A stretch of 64,000 nt of DNA from JABCYV01 sp963696025 (GTDB lineage: Bacteria; Acidobacteriota; Terriglobia; Terriglobales; Acidobacteriaceae), in the NCBI GenBank assembly GCA_963696025.1, contig CAVOII010000005.1, positions 310,001 through 374,000 on the forward strand, in the 5' to 3' direction. Each line of letters begins with the position of its first letter. Positions within the stretch are counted from its first letter, which is position 1. Positions 53,099 to 62,314 of the stretch are shown here, piece after piece. Made by a program: the position numbers and the translations under genes. The notes beneath the pieces are model-generated. The model saw nothing but the letters and a program-made list of their open reading frames with translations, did no database searches and was not told where the DNA came from.

Positions 53099-53563
53099 TC
53101 ATGACAGTTCGCGCTGCTCCAGCCAGTCGACGTAAAGCAGGCGCTCCGCAAACAGCCACGTGCCATCCATCTTCACGAAAGTGTCGTAGTACCGTAGAGC
53201 GGCAATCATCAGGTGTCGGTTCTTGCCCTCAATGGTGAGGTGATGGGGCATGCAATAAGTTTCCCCTGTGCCTCGATTGCTGGTCAGCTTGAGGATCGTC
53301 GTCTGTCCAAGAAAGTGCATGGTGGCAGCGTACTTGTTCAGATCGGCAAACACGGGAGCGAGCGCCTCGCGCGAGTGAAGTTCCTGTGAAGGCTTCGGAT
53401 CTTTGGCGTCCATGAACACCACAAAATGGGTGTCTGGGGTAAAGAGAGTCATTTGACCTTTCGCATCGCGACGATCAGCGCAGTGTGCATAGGCCTCAAC
53501 CAGCTCGCGGATGGCGAGCCGATCCGCGGCTTCATTTGGGGAGATGCTGACCTGTTTGCTCAT
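53099..53563 (-). CDS. SnoaL/NTF2-like fold protein
   Basis: The product has 154 residues. RLAIRELVEAYAHCADRRDA, the first helix and Tyr-rich motif, then KGQMTLFTPDTHFVVFMD and a curved sheet (ETYCMPHHLTIEGKNRHLMI, YYDTFVKMDGTWLFAERL). This is a nuclear transport factor 2-like cone, found in cyclases, isomerases or binding proteins. It lies between VOC and aldehyde dehydrogenase genes on the same strand, so a shared catabolic route is possible. Confidence 0.8.
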   Translation of the reverse strand: MSKQVSISPNEAADRLAIRELVEAYAHCADRRDAKGQMTLFTPDTHFVVFMDAKDPKPSQELHSREALAPVFADLNKYAATMHFLGQTTILKLTSNRGTGETYCMPHHLTIEGKNRHLMIAALRYYDTFVKMDGTWLFAERLLYVDWLEQRELS

Positions 53564-53596
53564 GAATTCGTCCTCTTTTTCATTCAGCGAGAGCGA

Positions 53597-55039
53597 TTAC
53601 TCAAGAATCGCTTTTGGCTCAAGAAACGCCTCAATTCCGTATTTGCCATATTCGCGGCCGACGCCGGAGTACTTAAATCCGCCCCAGGGTGCCTGGGGAT
53701 CGTCGGTCATGGTATTGATCACGACGCGACCGGCTCGCAGCTGAGAGGCCACACGCCGTGCGCGATCGAGGTCTGTCCCCAGGACAGCAGAGTGGAGACC
53801 ATATATGGAGTCGTTGGCAATGCGGATCGCTTCATCGTCGGACTCGTAAGCAAGCACGCTGAGCACGGGGCCGAAAATCTCCTCCTGGGCAATCGTCATG
53901 TCGTTTTTCACATTGACAAACACCGTGGGCTTCACGAAGAAGCCCGCTTCAAGACCCTTCGGATGGCCTTCTCCACCGACCAGCACCTCCGCACCTTGTT
54001 CAATGCCTTTGCGAATGTAGGATTCGATGCGCTCGTACTGTTTTTGCGACACCATCGGTCCAACCATAATGTTGGGATCCGCGGGATCGCCGACCGTGTA
54101 GTTACGCATCTCATCCCGTATGGCGCGCTTCACCTCGTCGAGCCGATTCCTGGGCACGAGGAGCCGCGTTCCGGCTGCGCAAGCTTGACCGCTGTTCAAA
54201 AAGGCCAAGATAAGAGCCGTCGGGATGGCCTTGTCGAGCGCGGCGTCGTCGAGCAGGATTGTGGGGGACTTTCCACCGAGTTCGAGCGTGACCCGCTTCA
54301 TCGTCGCGGCGCCGTCGCGCATGATCCGTTCTCCGACAGCAACCGAACCCGTGAACGATATCTTCGCCACATCCGGATTGCGCACCATCTCAGCGCCGAC
54401 GACGGTGCCGAGACCTGTCACCACATTGAAGACACCGTTTGGTAGTCCGGCCTCGTTCACAGCCTCAACCATTGCGCGGGTCTGCAGCGAGCTCATTTCG
54501 CTCGGTTTGAGCACGACCGTACAACCAGCCGCGATAGCCGACGCAAGCTTCAGGCAAATGAACAGAGCGTTCGCGTTCCATGCTGTAATTAGGCCAGCAA
54601 CTCCGACTGGCTCCATCGTGACCGTCGTCTTGCCCCAGCTTTCTTTCAACGGGAGCTCTTGAAGTGCCTTCTCCGCCGCGGCGAAAGCGTTGACGCCTGA
54701 CTCGACAATAAGGCGGGCAAACCGGGCGACTCCGCCGTATTCTTCAATCATCATCGCCGTCAATTCATCCACGCGGGCTGCGACCGCCTCATGGAGTTGG
54801 CGCAAGTAACGCAAGCGCTCTTCCTTTGTTGTCCGGCCAAAACTCGCGAACGCGCGCTTGGCCGCGGCGATAGCGCGCCGCGTATCTTCCTCATCTCCCA
54901 GCGTGACGCGGGCGATCACTTGCCCGTTGGTCGGCTTGATAATGTCCATGACTTGCCGGCCATGGGATTCAACGAACGCTCCATCAATGTAGTGTGTCGT
55001 GAGTGTCTTAATCGTGGCTTTGTCCATGATTGCTGGCAT
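53597..55039 (-). CDS. NAD(P)+-dependent aldehyde dehydrogenase
   Basis: The product has 480 residues, the family's usual size. The start at 55039 has AAGGAGAAATGCG. NAD site VGVAGLITAWNANALFICLK, the general-base Glu in LELGGKSPTILLDDA and the catalytic Cys in NSGQACAAGTRLLV are all in place; EEIFGPVLSVLAYESDDEAI is the C-terminal landmark. It oxidises aldehydes to acids. Together with the alcohol dehydrogenase 30 bp away it forms an alcohol-to-acid pair. Confidence 0.93.
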   Translation of the reverse strand: MPAIMDKATIKTLTTHYIDGAFVESHGRQVMDIIKPTNGQVIARVTLGDEEDTRRAIAAAKRAFASFGRTTKEERLRYLRQLHEAVAARVDELTAMMIEEYGGVARFARLIVESGVNAFAAAEKALQELPLKESWGKTTVTMEPVGVAGLITAWNANALFICLKLASAIAAGCTVVLKPSEMSSLQTRAMVEAVNEAGLPNGVFNVVTGLGTVVGAEMVRNPDVAKISFTGSVAVGERIMRDGAATMKRVTLELGGKSPTILLDDAALDKAIPTALILAFLNSGQACAAGTRLLVPRNRLDEVKRAIRDEMRNYTVGDPADPNIMVGPMVSQKQYERIESYIRKGIEQGAEVLVGGEGHPKGLEAGFFVKPTVFVNVKNDMTIAQEEIFGPVLSVLAYESDDEAIRIANDSIYGLHSAVLGTDLDRARRVASQLRAGRVVINTMTDDPQAPWGGFKYSGVGREYGKYGIEAFLEPKAILE

Positions 55040-55069
55040 CGCATTTCTCCTTATAGGGCGAATTTGTAG

Positions 55070-56155
55070 TTAGAACGAAGTAACGACGACGCGCGTGAGC
55101 GAGCCGTCCTTTAGCGCCGCGTAACCTTCGTTCACGTCGCGCAGCGAGATTGTTTTCGATACAAGATCATCCAAGTTCATCCGGCCTTGCAGGTACAGCT
55201 CGGCGTACATCGGGATGTCGCGCTTGGCAGTGGTTGAGCCGAAGTTCACGCCTTGGACGCGCTTCTGCCCCCCGATCGCGTTAAAGATGTTCACCCCGAA
55301 CTCGACATCGGGTGTCGCCACCCCGACCAGGTAAAGTCCGCCGCCGACACCGAGCATTGCCAGTCCCTGTTCAGCAACTGATTTCTGCCCCACGAAGTCA
55401 AAGACGTGGTCCGCTCCTCCCGGAAGGAGATCGCGAATGGCCTTCACCGGGTCGGTTTTCGTGGAGTCTATGACCTCAGTCGCACCGAATCGCCTGGCCT
55501 CGTCGAGTCGCTTCGCCATGATGTCAATAACAATGATCTTCGTCGCGCCAGCGATGCGCGCGCCACTGACAGCGTTGAGCCCAACCCCTCCTGCGCCGAA
55601 GATGACGACCGTCTCCCCAGCGCTTACGTTCGCGGTGTTCAAGATAGAACCAGCGCCCGTTACACCGCCGCAGCCGAGGAGAGCAGCCTGGGGGAACGGA
55701 AGTTCCTTGGGTACGACGGCGAGTTGGTTTTCGTGGATTAGCGCGCGTTCGGCGAAGCCGCCCAGCCCAAAGCCCTCGAAAAGGGCGGCGCCGTTACGGC
55801 TCAGGCGTGGGGGATCGCCCGGTCGGCGTAGCGTTGCTTCCGGATGCTTGCACTGGAATGGGCGGCCAGACAGACATCGAGCGCAGGCTCCGCATGACTG
55901 GACGAGAGAGCCTACAACGTGATCTCCAACCCGGAGTTGGGTGACATCCGGACCCACTGCAGCCACGATCCCCGCAACTTCGTGGCCGAGCACCGCTGGC
56001 GTAGGAACGATATTGTGAGTAGCGAATAACAGGTCGGTGTGACACAGCCCAGATGCCTGCACATTGACCAGAGCCTCGCATCCTATCGGCTGGGCGATCT
56101 GAACGTCCTCGTAGTCGAATCCTCGACCCGGCGCGTTAACCACAAGTGCCTTCAT
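55070..56155 (-). CDS. Zinc-dependent alcohol dehydrogenase (MDR family)
   Basis: I place the start at the ATG at 56155 (GAAAGGATGCGA upstream). The longer frame to 56365 is a read-in from a broken TonB receptor. About 361 residues. The catalytic zinc ligands are in ASGLCHTDLL and LGHEVAGIVAAVG; the structural zinc has four Cys in SCGACARCLSGRPFQC. The NAD site is VVIFGAGGVGLNAVSGA. The pattern resembles mycothiol/NDMA-dependent and formaldehyde-type alcohol dehydrogenases. The FrmR-like repressor upstream suggests an aldehyde signal. Confidence 0.9.
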   Translation of the reverse strand: MKALVVNAPGRGFDYEDVQIAQPIGCEALVNVQASGLCHTDLLFATHNIVPTPAVLGHEVAGIVAAVGPDVTQLRVGDHVVGSLVQSCGACARCLSGRPFQCKHPEATLRRPGDPPRLSRNGAALFEGFGLGGFAERALIHENQLAVVPKELPFPQAALLGCGGVTGAGSILNTANVSAGETVVIFGAGGVGLNAVSGARIAGATKIIVIDIMAKRLDEARRFGATEVIDSTKTDPVKAIRDLLPGGADHVFDFVGQKSVAEQGLAMLGVGGGLYLVGVATPDVEFGVNIFNAIGGQKRVQGVNFGSTTAKRDIPMYAELYLQGRMNLDDLVSKTISLRDVNEGYAALKDGSLTRVVVTSF

Positions 56156-56164
56156 TCGCATCCT

Positions 56165-57753
56165 TTCACAAAAAATGTTGTTCGTTCCCGGCGGATCCTT
56201 CCCCGTGGTCCAGGAGACGTAGGGCGTCAGATAGTCGTTGACGTCATAAACCAATCCCACCCGCCAGTTCGTCGAGCTGTAGGTTTGCATGAAGCCGTTG
56301 CCCTGGTCCTGACCATTGGTCTTGAAATTCTGCCGATCCAGCGCCAGCCGGAACGTAGCGTGCACCGGTGACCAGCTTGACGGGTGCGCCCAGATCGATC
56401 ACGTCTTCAAAGAAGGCCGCATAGTCATTCCAGTGCGTCTGGGGACTGTCGCGCGGCACCGGGTCCAGCGCTCCGAATAGTCCTGGCGAGGGATTGAAGG
56501 GGTCAACTAGGTCATTGTTCGGAAAGCCACGCTGGCGGTCGAAGCTCAAGTGGCTGTCGTCGAACCCGGCGACCGCTGTATTCGGCAGCCCAAACACCAT
56601 CCCTTTGTAGGAGATGCTGCCCTCGTCGCCGATCAGGTTCTGTCGGTGAAATACGTAGAAACGATCGCGATTGATCTGCGGACTTGCGAGCGGGTTGCCG
56701 TTCGATCCCACCGTCGTGAACAGGTACGTCTCAGCGTCTTCCCAGGCGCGATGCGCATGAAAATAATCGGTGAAAGTGTCCACCGTCAGCTTGTCGTTCG
56801 GCGTCCACTTCAGCAGCAGCTGCGGCCAGTACTGCGGGAGTAAATGGACGCATCCCCGACGTTGTAATTCACGAAGCGCATCCGTTTGTCGAGTGCCTGC
56901 CCGGTCGAGGAGCTGATCACCCCTGTGAGGGGCTGGGTCGCGAAGGAGGCTGGAACCAGTGGCGTCCGTAGTAGGTCGAAGGGTTGTCCTCGAGCCAATC
57001 GACGGTGAGCTGCACCTCCAGGGTGGACAGAGCCTTCCACAACGCTGTGACGGTACGCTCGGTCGTGCTGGAGGGATCATGTGCAACGTAGCCCTGAGTG
57101 GCGGTCCTGCTCACATCAGCGCGGACCGCGAAGCTGTCCCCGAAATGGGTCGTTCCGCCCAGGCCGACATTCGTGGACCCAAAACTGCCTGCCGAGGCGA
57201 GCCCTTCGACCTGCGGGGCATCGAAGCTCGGCGCTTTGTCAACGACATTGATGGCGCCGGCAATCGCACCTTGCCCATACAGCACGGACGCCGGTCCCTT
57301 GAGGATCTCGACGCTGCCGATACCGAACACGTTCTGGTCGCGGGTCGTCATGTTGGAAGGACCGATATACAACCCGTTGCGCAGAACCGTAATCTGGTTG
57401 CCAGTGAATCCGCGCATCGAGAACTGCGATTGGTCCCCGGGTGAGCCGCCGGACGTCACGCCGGCTTGGCTGTCCGCCGCCTGCTGAACGTTGAAGAACC
57501 CGCGGCCCAGCATCTCATCGTTGTCGATCACCTCGAGGGTGGCCGGCAATTCCTGCGCGCTCAAGCCCAGACGGCTGCCGGTCGGAGTGAATTGATCCAG
57601 TGGGCGCAGCTTGGCCGCCGTGACTGTAACCGTGTCCAGCGATGCGGCCTGGCTGTGCTCGGTGGTGTCATCGGCCCGAACGTACGAGCTGATGCCGAGG
57701 GAAATGAGTGCCGCGGCGAGCAGCGTGCCGCCAACGCCCGTGTGAGTCTGCAT
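56165..57753 (-). pseudogene. TonB-dependent siderophore receptor, multiply frameshifted and truncated
   Basis: A signal peptide and plug domain are intact from 57753 (TVTVTAAKLRPLDQ as TonB-box region, SMRGFTGNQITVLRNGLYIG, VEILKGPASVLYGQGAIAGA). After about 56950 three frames in turn carry the barrel: PLVPASFATQPLTGVISSST, then KWTPNDKLTVDTFTDYFHAH and SPQINRDRFYVFHRQNLIG, then FRLALDRQNFKTNGQDQGNG and YSSTNWRVGLVYDVNDYLTP. It then runs into the alcohol dehydrogenase gene, so the last third of the barrel is gone. At least three indels. Confidence 0.9.
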
Positions 57754-57944
57754 TTGTGCGCCTCCCCATGAAGTGCGTGATCAACCAGCCCCTCGTTCTC
57801 GTTCTGTACGTTCTTGTTTTTGTCTAGTCAATTTGATCGTGCCGGACCACCATGCTCTGTCAAGGCGCGAAGAAGGCCCATGGAGGTGATTCGTGGTCGG
57901 AATATTGTAGTGACAATTGATTCTACGGCCACACGTGAGCTACC

Positions 57945-57961
57945 ATACCCCGGTAGGGTAT
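57945..57961. promoter_or_regulatory. Inverted-repeat operator upstream of the frmR-like gene
   Basis: ataccc-cggta-gggtat is a 6-bp inverted repeat with G/C tracts, ending 16 bp before the repressor ATG. CsoR/RcnR/FrmR repressors bind A/T-flanked G/C tracts of this kind, so autoregulation is likely. Shape and place fit; binding is inferred. Confidence 0.65.
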
Positions 57962-57977
57962 ACCAGGAGCGGCTCGA

Positions 57978-58256
57978 ATGGGTCACACGGTCAGGGAAAA
58001 GGCGAAGTTGCTGGGGCGAGTGCGGCGCCTGCGCGGGCAAGTCGAAGCCCTGGAACGGGCGCTCGAGGCCGAGAAGGGCTGCACCGAGGTGCTGCACCAG
58101 ATTGCGGCTATCCGCGGAGCGACGAACGCATTGATGACGGAAGTCATCGAGGATCACGTTCTGACCCATGTTGCGAATCCCTCCATCACGAGTCCCTCCG
58201 AGCGCGCCGACGCCGCCGAGGAGTTGATCGACGTCATACGGGCCTATCTGAAGTAG
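57978..58256 (+). CDS. FrmR/RcnR (CsoR family) transcriptional repressor
   Basis: The product has 92 residues; the ATG at 57978 has AGGAGCGG. The all-helical family pattern is clear: LGRVRRLRGQVEALERALEA then KGCTEVLHQIAAIRGATNAL, MTEVIEDHVLTHV and IDVIRAYLK. The conserved Cys of KGCTEVL is the sensing thiol, and a His follows in EDHVLTHV. The lack of the second Cys of copper CsoR and the general match favour a formaldehyde (FrmR) or nickel/cobalt (RcnR) sensor. An operator-like inverted repeat lies just upstream. Confidence 0.9.
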   Translation: MGHTVREKAKLLGRVRRLRGQVEALERALEAEKGCTEVLHQIAAIRGATNALMTEVIEDHVLTHVANPSITSPSERADAAEELIDVIRAYLK

Positions 58257-58271
58257 CGGCAGGAGTTACGC

Positions 58272-58397
58272 ATGAGCACACAACACACTCGGGGCGGACG
58301 CCTCGAGGGGGCATCATCGGCCGACCTGGCGGAGCAGGCGCTGAGCCGGACCACGCGTGCCGGCTGCTCACAGCAGGCACGGCACGATCGCGCCTGA
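58272..58397 (+). pseudogene. Truncated 41-codon ORF after the repressor gene
   Basis: AGGAGTTACGC precedes an ATG at 58272 that opens STQHTRGGRLEGASSADLAE and ends at TGA 58395-58397, overlapping the end of the GST fragment on the other strand. It starts like a genuine operon partner of the repressor but is cut off at a junction. No family can be named. Confidence 0.4.
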
Positions 58398-58580
58398 TCC
58401 GAACAGTGTCACGTCATCATCCTGATAGACTGGCACCTGAGAAAAAGGTTGCAGAGCGCGGTAGGCGGGGGTCAGTTTTTCCTCATGCGTGATGAGTTTG
58501 GCCTGATACGCGAGCCGAGCCTCTTCGAGGGCCCAGCGCACGCGCAGATCGCGCACGAGGCCTCGTGCAAAATCAGGAAC
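58368..58580 (-). pseudogene. Glutathione S-transferase N-terminal fragment
   Basis: The frame has VRWALEEARLAYQAKLITHE, then YRALQPFSQVPVYQDDDVTL and FGSGAIV, which is the thioredoxin-fold half of a GST, with QVPVYQDDDVTLFGSGAI as glutathione-contact segment. The first strand (LILHEAS) is in another frame upstream of an indel. The helical domain is absent; the frame ends six codons after the junction. Confidence 0.75.
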
Positions 58581-58616
58581 CTAATTGTAGCCAGTGATTG
58601 TAATCATGAGTTCCCC

Positions 58617-58904
58617 CTATGCGGTCGGGTCGCAGACGGTAGAGATACCGCGCGAGTTTTCCGAGCGAGCTTCCCATCCGGGCCGCGCACTGGAATTGGA
58701 AATCTCCTCAATCGACCAATGGGCCTCGGCAATGGCGTCGGACTCGCTGGCGGCGGCGCCAATCGTGCCGTTGCGATTCGTATTGTCGACAAACCAGAAC
58801 CAGGTCTGATGATTGTTCCAGACCTCGAAACCGATCCCCAGGTGATGTTTGGTGACTCGCATTAGTCTGTCCTCGCGGTTTTCATTCGACGTCATATCTT
58901 TCAC
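58617..58904 (-). CDS. Small hypothetical protein
   Basis: The product has 95 residues. The middle (GFEVWNNHQTWFWFVDNTNR, then IGAAASESDAIAEAHWSIEE) has the aromatic strand-turn-helix character of small DUF proteins found in soil bacteria. No motif indicates function. It is on the same strand as the MoaD gene, 44 bp downstream of that gene's end. Confidence 0.55.
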   Translation of the reverse strand: MKDMTSNENREDRLMRVTKHHLGIGFEVWNNHQTWFWFVDNTNRNGTIGAAASESDAIAEAHWSIEEISNSSARPGWEARSENSRGISTVCDPTA

Positions 58905-58947
58905 GGCCTGCTATATAGTCGCTCGACGAATCTCCAAATCGACAAAC

Positions 58948-59232
58948 TCACCCGCCTGAAAGCGCCGGATAAATCCATACTTCGGAGTCATTCGAAACCT
59001 GCGTCAGGCCGCCTTGCGCGAAGCGCACGTTCTCGCCGTTGACGAATACGTTGACGTGGCGGCGGATGTTGTTCTGATCGTCGAGCACGCGCTGCCGGAT
59101 TGCGGGATAGTCGCGGCCGAGCATCACGAACGCTTCGCCAATCGTCATGCGCAGGTCGAGCGGAAGCCGCATTTCGACGACTTCGTTGTCGCCGGCAAAT
59201 CGGCGGAGCGCAGATGGCAGATGGAAGAGCAT
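58948..59232 (-). CDS. MoaD/ThiS-family sulfur-carrier-like protein
   Basis: The start is taken at the ATG at 59232 (MLFHLPSALRRFAGDNEVVE), giving about 94 residues; a longer start at 59268 overlaps the upstream gene. The ubiquitin-like fold ends in SNDSEVWIYPALSGG, with the Gly-Gly needed for thiocarboxylation. Members carry sulfur for molybdopterin, thiamine or other cofactors. The neighbour is a BNR-repeat protein, a pairing that suggests a specialised function rather than MoCo synthesis. Confidence 0.85.
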   Translation of the reverse strand: MLFHLPSALRRFAGDNEVVEMRLPLDLRMTIGEAFVMLGRDYPAIRQRVLDDQNNIRRHVNVFVNGENVRFAQGGLTQVSNDSEVWIYPALSGG

Positions 59233-59240
59233 CAGGATAC

Positions 59241-60365
59241 TCACACAACCTCGACAGCTTTCACGCACAGCACTGCGGGCAGCCAGTCCGCGATCGAATT
59301 CCAGCTTTCACCTTCGTCACGCGACGCGAACAGTTGGCCGCCGCGCGTGCCGAAATAGAGACCCGCGGGATCGAGGCTGTCGGACGTGAACGCGTCGCGA
59401 AGCACCGAGAAATAGCAGTCGCGATTTGGGAGTCCGACCCCAAGCGGCTCCCATGAGGAGCCGGCGTCGCGCGTGCGCCAGACTTTGACCGCGCCTTCGA
59501 GCGGCACGCGAAAATTATCGGACTCGAGCGGTATCAGGTACGCGGTGTCGCCGCGGCTTGGATGCGCGACGAGCGGGAAGCCGAACTCCGATGGAAGTCC
59601 CTCGTGGATATCGATCGACGAATCGCCGCCGTCGTCGCTGCGATATACGCCGGGATGGTTTTGGAGGTAGATGCGATCGGGATTTTTCGCGTCGAAACGC
59701 ATCTTGTGCGCGCATTGCGGACCGAAATGCGGCGCGTGTGGCGGACCGCCTTCCATCTTCACGCCCTTGTTACGACGCGTCCACGAATCGCCGCCGTCGT
59801 CGCTGCGATACATACCGGCCGACGAAATGCCGACCATGATGCGCTTCGGATCGCGCGGGTTGGGCAGGATCGTATGGAGACATAGCCCGCCGGCGCCCGG
59901 CATCCAGTACGGACGCTCGTGATGGTTGAGCAGGGACTCGACGGGGCGAAACGTCTCGCCGCGATCGTCGGATCGATACAGCGCGGCTGGATCGGCGCCG
60001 GCGAATACCACATTAGGGCCGATGAACGGCGCGGGCTCGAGCGCCCACACCGCGTTCAAGGTGAGACCGCTGCCCGCGGGAAATTTCACGTTACCATCTT
60101 CTGGCTCATGCCAGCTCGCGCCGAAGTTGTCCGACCAGCTCACGAGCGCGCCCCAATGCATACTCATGTGGCCCACGAGAATCCGCGGCGATCTCTTATC
60201 CGAAAGATACGCCGTCGAGAAAACTGACTGACCCTTGAAGTAGGGCCCCGCGATGTCGAACTCGCGCCGTTCACGATCGCTGCGGAAAATGAACACGCCC
60301 TTGACGGTCCCGACAATCACGATCAGGTCACCGCTGTTTGGCGTGATTGATTCAGCGCGTTCCAT
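59241..60365 (-). CDS. BNR/Asp-box beta-propeller protein (sialidase-like fold)
   Basis: The ATG at 60365 has GGAGGTAGTC; an in-frame GTG at 60389 has none. About 374 residues. Asp-box turns recur: ALYRSDDRGETFRP, GMYRSDDGGDSWTR, GVYRSDDGGDSS, VWRTRDAGSSWEP, LFASRDEGESWN. There is no signal peptide and the Arg triad of true sialidases is not evident, so enzymatic glycosidase action is unlikely. It overlaps the next gene region and is co-transcribed with the MoaD-like protein. Confidence 0.82.
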   Translation of the reverse strand: MERAESITPNSGDLIVIVGTVKGVFIFRSDRERREFDIAGPYFKGQSVFSTAYLSDKRSPRILVGHMSMHWGALVSWSDNFGASWHEPEDGNVKFPAGSGLTLNAVWALEPAPFIGPNVVFAGADPAALYRSDDRGETFRPVESLLNHHERPYWMPGAGGLCLHTILPNPRDPKRIMVGISSAGMYRSDDGGDSWTRRNKGVKMEGGPPHAPHFGPQCAHKMRFDAKNPDRIYLQNHPGVYRSDDGGDSSIDIHEGLPSEFGFPLVAHPSRGDTAYLIPLESDNFRVPLEGAVKVWRTRDAGSSWEPLGVGLPNRDCYFSVLRDAFTSDSLDPAGLYFGTRGGQLFASRDEGESWNSIADWLPAVLCVKAVEVV

Positions 60366-60434
60366 GACTACCTCCAGAGATCCAGCCACTCGCCCTTCTC
60401 AATCCGGTTCGCCTTCCGCCGGGGGGTTAGGTTC

Positions 60435-60911
60435 CTATCTGGCAGTCGCCAGATATTCGCCGAGCCGCTCCAGACTGCTGCTCCATCCGCCTTGATGCGC
60501 GTCGCGAGCGGTGACCGATTCGAAGATCGCGTTGTGCAAGGTCAGCTTGGTCTTGCCGCCGAGATCTTCAAACAGCAGCGTCACCGTCGTCTCGGGGCGC
60601 GTGGGATTTCCCTGCGCATCGGCCCAGCTCCCGACCATCACGAGCCGCTCCGGCGGAACGACCTCGCGATAGACGCCCTGCGACCAATGATCGTCCTTGT
60701 CCGGCCCGCGCATATGGATTCGATAGGCGCCGCCCGGACGCAAATCATTTTTGAGGACGGTGCTGGTGAAACCTTTCGGACCCCACCATCGCGCCATGTG
60801 CTCGGGTTCCGTCCATGCTTTGAACACGAGGCTGCGCGGCGCATCGAAGACGCGCTCGATCTTGAGCACGCGATCTGCGGGTTCGCTTACCAAATTAGGT
60901 GCTGCTCCCAT
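60435..60911 (-). CDS. SRPBCC/AHSA1-like protein 1
   Basis: The product has 158 residues. VLKIERVFDAPRSLVFKAWT then EPEHMARWWGPKGFTS is the START-fold AHSA1 signature, with GGAYRIHMRGPDKDDHWSQG and a C-terminal long helix. Such small hydrophobic-ligand-binding proteins commonly form operons with an ArsR regulator, which is found at 62858. Function is unknown, perhaps ligand binding under stress. Confidence 0.88.
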   Translation of the reverse strand: MGAAPNLVSEPADRVLKIERVFDAPRSLVFKAWTEPEHMARWWGPKGFTSTVLKNDLRPGGAYRIHMRGPDKDDHWSQGVYREVVPPERLVMVGSWADAQGNPTRPETTVTLLFEDLGGKTKLTLHNAIFESVTARDAHQGGWSSSLERLGEYLATAR

Positions 60912-60935
60912 GATTCTTCTCCTCTGTGGATTTCG

Positions 60936-61385
60936 TCAGGCCGCCGCCAGGTATTCGGCGAGATGCTCGAGAGTCTCGGTCCATCCCTGTCGAGCCCCGC
61001 GGGTCGAGTCGGTTTCGATCGAGTAGGTCTGATGCACGGTCAGCCGGGTTTTGCTGCCGAGCTCCTCGAACGTCGCCGTCGTCACCACTTCGTTGGTGTC
61101 GTTATCCAACATGCCGGTCCAGACGATTCGCTCAGGCCTCACGATCTCGCCAAAGACTCCGTTCATCCAATGGTCCTTGCCGAAGCCGCGCATGCACAGC
61201 CGGAACTTGCCGCCGGCGCGGAAGTCCATCTCGCAAGCCGGCACGGTGAAATTGTTCGGCGCAAACCATCGCATCAGATGCTTGGGCTCGGTCCACGCCT
61301 CGAACACGAGTGCGCGAGGCGCGTCAAAGATGCGCGTGATCGTCAGCTCGCGATCGCCAACCTGAACTTCCGCGTTGGGCGTCAT
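60936..61385 (-). CDS. SRPBCC/AHSA1-like protein 2
   Basis: The product has 149 residues. ELTITRIFDAPRALVFEAWT then EPKHLMRWFAPNNFTVPACE follows the same pattern as its neighbours, with GGKFRLCMRGFGKDHWMNGV. The start overlaps the end of the next upstream gene by ATGA. It is a diverged paralogue within the same operon. Confidence 0.88.
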   Translation of the reverse strand: MTPNAEVQVGDRELTITRIFDAPRALVFEAWTEPKHLMRWFAPNNFTVPACEMDFRAGGKFRLCMRGFGKDHWMNGVFGEIVRPERIVWTGMLDNDTNEVVTTATFEELGSKTRLTVHQTYSIETDSTRGARQGWTETLEHLAEYLAAA

Positions 61386-61864
61386 CGGATGCTCTCCTTC
61401 ATATGCGCGACGTGCTCGCCGAGGCGTCCGAGCGTCTGCTTGAGCCCTTCAACCGCGCCGACTGCCTTGACCGTTTTGTCGCGCAGTTCTGCCGATTCGA
61501 ACACCATCCGCGCAGTCAGCTTTGTCTTTCCGCCGTCGTCCGCGAACGTCACCGTCATCTGAAATTGCGGGTCCGGAACGTGCCTGTAAACCAGTCGTTC
61601 GGGTTCGGCGATTTCGACATAAACGTGCTCGTTTTGATAATCGCGGCCATCGGGGCCGTGCATAACGAACCGCCAAACCCCGCCCGGTTTGAAGTCCATC
61701 TCGTAAGTGGTGATCGAAAAGCCGTTCGGCCCCCACCAGTGCGCAAGATGTTTCGGATCGGTCCACGCTTTGAAGACCAGCGCACGGGGAGCGTCGAAAA
61801 CCCGAGTGACGACAATCTCGCGATCCGACGTATCGGCGGGCGCTGTTTCAGTCATCGAAGTCAT
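61382..61864 (-). CDS. SRPBCC/AHSA1-like protein 3
   Basis: From the ATG at 61864 the product has 160 residues: TSMTETAPADTSDREIVVTR, then VFDAPRALVFKAWTDPKHLA and HWWGPNGFSI. The longer frame to 62005 is antisense-like read-in over the VOC gene. A 17-bp overlap with the end of the VOC gene suggests one mRNA. Confidence 0.85.
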   Translation of the reverse strand: MTSMTETAPADTSDREIVVTRVFDAPRALVFKAWTDPKHLAHWWGPNGFSITTYEMDFKPGGVWRFVMHGPDGRDYQNEHVYVEIAEPERLVYRHVPDPQFQMTVTFADDGGKTKLTARMVFESAELRDKTVKAVGAVEGLKQTLGRLGEHVAHMKESIR

Positions 61865-62281
61865 CGCGCTTCGCCCTCGCAGTTGACCATCCAGGCGTAC
61901 CGAATTGATCGACCACCATGCCGAAGCGCGTCGCGAAGAAAGTCTGCTGCATCGGCATTCGCACCGTGCCCTTGTCTGACAACGCGCCAAATATCCGCTC
62001 AGCATCGGCCGGAGTGTCGACAGTGAGCGATACGGAGAAGCCTTTCTTTTCTTCGTAAAACTCGGGCGGGGCGTCGGAACCCATCAATGCCATGTCGCCC
62101 ACATTCATGCGGACGTGCATGATCTTCCGCGCCACGCGGGCGGCATCTGGCGCGCCTGGTCGTCACTCGGCGCCTCGGCGTGAGTCATCATCATGACAAT
62201 TTTGCCGCCGAGACATTTTTCATAGAACTTGAACGCGGCGGCGCAGTTGCCGTTGAAGATCAGATAGGGATTCAGTTGCAT
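61848..62281 (-). pseudogene. PhnB-like VOC gene split by a frameshift
   Basis: An ATG at 62281 opens QLNPYLIFNGNCAAAFKFYE and KCLGGKIVMMMTHAEAPSDD, up to QMPPAWRG; the next frame then continues KIMHVRMNVGDMALMGSDAP and EFYEEKKGFSVSLTV to 61848. Together they match the PhnB/DUF3471-type VOC of about 140 residues. The break lies near 62130 in a gcg-rich stretch. A one-base indel would repair it. Confidence 0.8.
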
Positions 62282-62314
62282 CGTTTTCTCCTTTGGTCAG
62301 TTGGTGATGCGGTC

